Of a stretch of DNA of 64,000 bases, positions 62,005-64,000 are shown one piece after another (position 1 is the first letter of the stretch; every line of letters begins with the position of its first letter). The notes beneath the pieces were generated by a model. The model saw only the letters and a list, made by a program, of their open reading frames with translations, did no database searches and had not been told where the DNA came from. Origin of the DNA: Nostoc foliaceum FACHB-393 (GTDB lineage: Bacteria > Cyanobacteriota > Cyanobacteriia > Cyanobacteriales > Nostocaceae); NCBI RefSeq assembly GCF_014698505.1, contig NZ_JACJTD010000020.1:1-64000 (forward strand), read 5' to 3'. The translations under genes and the position numbers were made by a program.

Positions 62005-64000
62005 CTACCTTGCCGCCGTAGGCATACCCAAAATATCCTCGAGCCTTGGCATATCTTCCAACGCAATCACGCGCCCTTCATCTTCAAAACCGGCGATTTG
62101 ATCAAAGTTCAAATAGCGATATAAATCATCGGCAAAAGGATGAATTCGACTCGCCACAATATCCAAATATTCCTGCACTGTTGGAAGTCGTCCCAGCAGC
62201 GCACAAACTGCGGCTAATTCTGCTGAACCAAGATACACTCGCGCATCTTTACCCATGCGATTATTGAAGTTGCGGGTAGAGGTTGAAAATACTGTTGTGC
62301 CATCAGCAACTCGCGCTTGATTACCCATACACAAACTGCATCCTGGCATTTCTGTTCTAGCACCCGCAGCCCCAAAAACGCTGTATACACCTTCTTCTTT
62401 TAATTGGTGTTCATCCATGCGCGTTGGTGGTGCTATCCACAGGCGAGTTTTCACTTCACCTGCACCTTCCAAAACTTTCGCTGTTGCCCGATAATGACCA
62501 ATATTCGTCATACATGAACCGACAAATACTTCTTGCACTGGATCATTAGCAACTTCCGATAATAATTTAACATTATCGGGGTCATTGGGAGCAGCAACAA
62601 TTGGCTCTTTGATTTCGTTCAAATCAATTTCAATTATTTCCGCATACTCGGCATCAGCATCGCCTTCTAATAACACGGGATTTGCTAACCATTCTTCCAT
62701 TTTTGCCACACGGCGCAGCATGGTACGCGGATCGTGATAGCCTCGTGCTATCATATTTTTCAGCAGCGCTATGTTAGAACGCAGATATTCAGAAATTGTC
62801 TCTACACTCAGCTTAATTGTGCATCCGGCACAAGAACGTTCGGCACTAGCATCGGTGAGTTCAAAGGCTTGTTCAACTTTTAAATCTGGCAATCCTTCTA
62901 TTTCCAGAATTCGCCCGGAGAAAACGTTTTTCTTGTTCTGCTTTTCTACTGTCAGCAAACCTTTTTGAATTGCCACGTAGGGTATGGCATTCACGACATC
63001 CCGCAAGGTGATACCTGGTTGCAATTCACCTTTAAATCTTACCAAAACTGACTCTGGCATATCTAAAGGCATGACACCCAAGGCAGCTGCAAAGGCTACC
63101 AAGCCAGAACCGGCAGGGAAGGAAATACCCAAGGGGAAGCGGGTGTGAGAGTCGCCGCCAGTTCCCACGGTGTCGGGTAGCAGCATCCGGTTTAACCAAG
63201 AGTGGATAATACCATCACCGGGACGGAGGGCGACACCACCACGAGAAGCAAAGAAATCGGGGAGTTCGTGATGGGTTTGGATGTCTACTGGTTTGGGATA
63301 AGCTGCTGTGTGGCAGAAACTTTGGATTACTAAGTCTGCACTGAAACCAAGACAAGCGAGTTCTTTTAATTCGTCGCGGGTCATGGGGCCTGTGGTATCT
63401 TGAGAACCAACGGTAGTGATGATGGGTTCGCAGGATGTGCCGGGACGCACACCAGGTAATCCACAAGCTTTACCTACCATTTTCTGCGCTAGGCTGTAGC
63501 CTTTGCCTGTATCAAAGGCTTGCTGGGGACGGGTGAAAACTGTGCTGTGTTCTAAACCAAGTGCAAGACGAGTTTTATCGGTGAGGGTACGTCCGATAAG
63601 TAAGGGGATGCGTCCACCTGCGCGGACTTCATCGAGGATGGTGTCAGGTTTGAGGGCAAAGGTGGAAATGACTTCGCCTGTTTCGTTGGTAATTTCGCCT
63701 TTGTAGGGATGGATGGTAATTACCATGCCGGTTTCGAGTTTGGTGACATCGCACTGAATAGGCAAAGCACCAGCATCTTCTGCTGTGTTAAAGAAAATTG
63801 GCGCGATCGCACCACCTAAAACATAACCCCCAGCGCGTTTGTTTGGCACAAAAGGTATATCATTTCCCATGTGCCACAATACTGAGTTTATAGCAGATTT
63901 ACGCGAGGAACCTGTACCAACTACATCTCCCACGTAAGCTACAGGATGCCCTTTTTTCTTCAATTCGGCAATGGTTTTTAAGCTTCCCGGTTGCCGTGAC
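62005..64000 (-). CDS. acnB: Aconitate hydratase B (5' end outside the window)
   Basis: Interconverts citrate and isocitrate in the tricarboxylic-acid cycle, and AcnB may also act on 2-methylisocitrate. The visible 664 codons are open to the right edge, with about 200 residues missing compared with the usual 860-870. The [4Fe-4S] ligands are present: Cys in [13 protein letters not shown] and the pair in [52 protein letters not shown] and [25 protein letters not shown] fit AcnB. A strong terminator follows. Confidence 0.95.
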   Translation of the reverse strand, partial: SRQPGSLKTIAELKKKGHPVAYVGDVVGTGSSRKSAINSVLWHMGNDIPFVPNKRAGGYVLGGAIAPIFFNTAEDAGALPIQCDVTKLETGMVITIHPYKGEITNETGEVISTFALKPDTILDEVRAGGRIPLLIGRTLTDKTRLALGLEHSTVFTRPQQAFDTGKGYSLAQKMVGKACGLPGVRPGTSCEPIITTVGSQDTTGPMTRDELKELACLGFSADLVIQSFCHTAAYPKPVDIQTHHELPDFFASRGGVALRPGDGIIHSWLNRMLLPDTVGTGGDSHTRFPLGISFPAGSGLVAFAAALGVMPLDMPESVLVRFKGELQPGITLRDVVNAIPYVAIQKGLLTVEKQNKKNVFSGRILEIEGLPDLKVEQAFELTDASAERSCAGCTIKLSVETISEYLRSNIALLKNMIARGYHDPRTMLRRVAKMEEWLANPVLLEGDADAEYAEIIEIDLNEIKEPIVAAPNDPDNVKLLSEVANDPVQEVFVGSCMTNIGHYRATAKVLEGAGEVKTRLWIAPPTRMDEHQLKEEGVYSVFGAAGARTEMPGCSLCMGNQARVADGTTVFSTSTRNFNNRMGKDARVYLGSAELAAVCALLGRLPTVQEYLDIVASRIHPFADDLYRYLNFDQIAGFEDEGRVIALEDMPRLEDILGMPTAAR

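Overview
The window is chromosomal DNA of a filamentous, Nostoc-like cyanobacterium (Nostocales). This is inferred from the very frequent HIP1 octamer GCGATCGC, heptameric tandem repeats (STRRs) beside many genes, small terminal-inverted-repeat elements, and lineage-typical genes: sucrose synthase, homogentisate phytyltransferase, an ethylene-receptor-like kinase, a giant WD40 STAND ATPase, and many CHAT/TPR proteins. No CRISPR array, rRNA, prophage or intact transposase was seen. One tRNA (His) is present.

Layout. 0.5-5 kb: peptide deformylase, a small membrane protein, then a convergent 3.5-kb HTH/NB-ARC/14xWD40 gene. 5.4-11 kb: two tiny membrane proteins, a PD-(D/E)XK nuclease, a GNAT enzyme, RecJ and a cyclic-nucleotide-binding protein. 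11.2-20 kb: cobyrinate amidase (CbiA) and a divergent two-partner-secretion pair, a TpsB/FhaC transporter facing a 5.1-kb gene that fuses a glycosyltransferase, an FHA-type secretion domain and a CHAT (caspase-like) peptidase. 20.5-32 kb: a two-component pair split by a small repeat element, a stress protein, a P-type ATPase, an AI-2E-type transporter operon, a Zn alcohol dehydrogenase, a GNAT enzyme and a decayed AraC/cupin/membrane-protein locus. 32-44 kb: acylphosphatase, an acidic repeat protein, a GH13 alpha-amylase-family enzyme, DAHP synthase, a creatininase-family protein, a ROK kinase, a peptidoglycan-binding protein and sucrose synthase. 44-57 kb: a 38-codon membrane microprotein, tRNA-His, sirohydrochlorin chelatase plus cobA, a fibrillin-like protein, homogentisate phytyltransferase, TPR proteins, the ethylene-receptor-like hybrid kinase, a CobA-HemD fusion and dephospho-CoA kinase. 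57-64 kb: small proteins, a universal stress protein, a small accessory pocket (HicB-like protein, antitoxin-like protein, DUF262/DUF1524 nuclease-like protein) and the 3' part of acnB.

How it fits together. Tetrapyrrole metabolism recurs (CbiA, chelatase, two uroporphyrinogen-III methyltransferases, HemD), as does carbon storage and sugar metabolism (sucrose synthase, GH13, ROK kinase). The most unusual item is the GT2-signal-TPS-CHAT protein with its divergent transporter. It looks like a cell-surface or secreted caspase-like effector, with a glycosyltransferase domain translated in front of the signal sequence. Intergenic DNA is heavily colonised by small palindromic elements. Several have different ends but share one purine-rich core, and two 123-bp copies 46 kb apart are identical.
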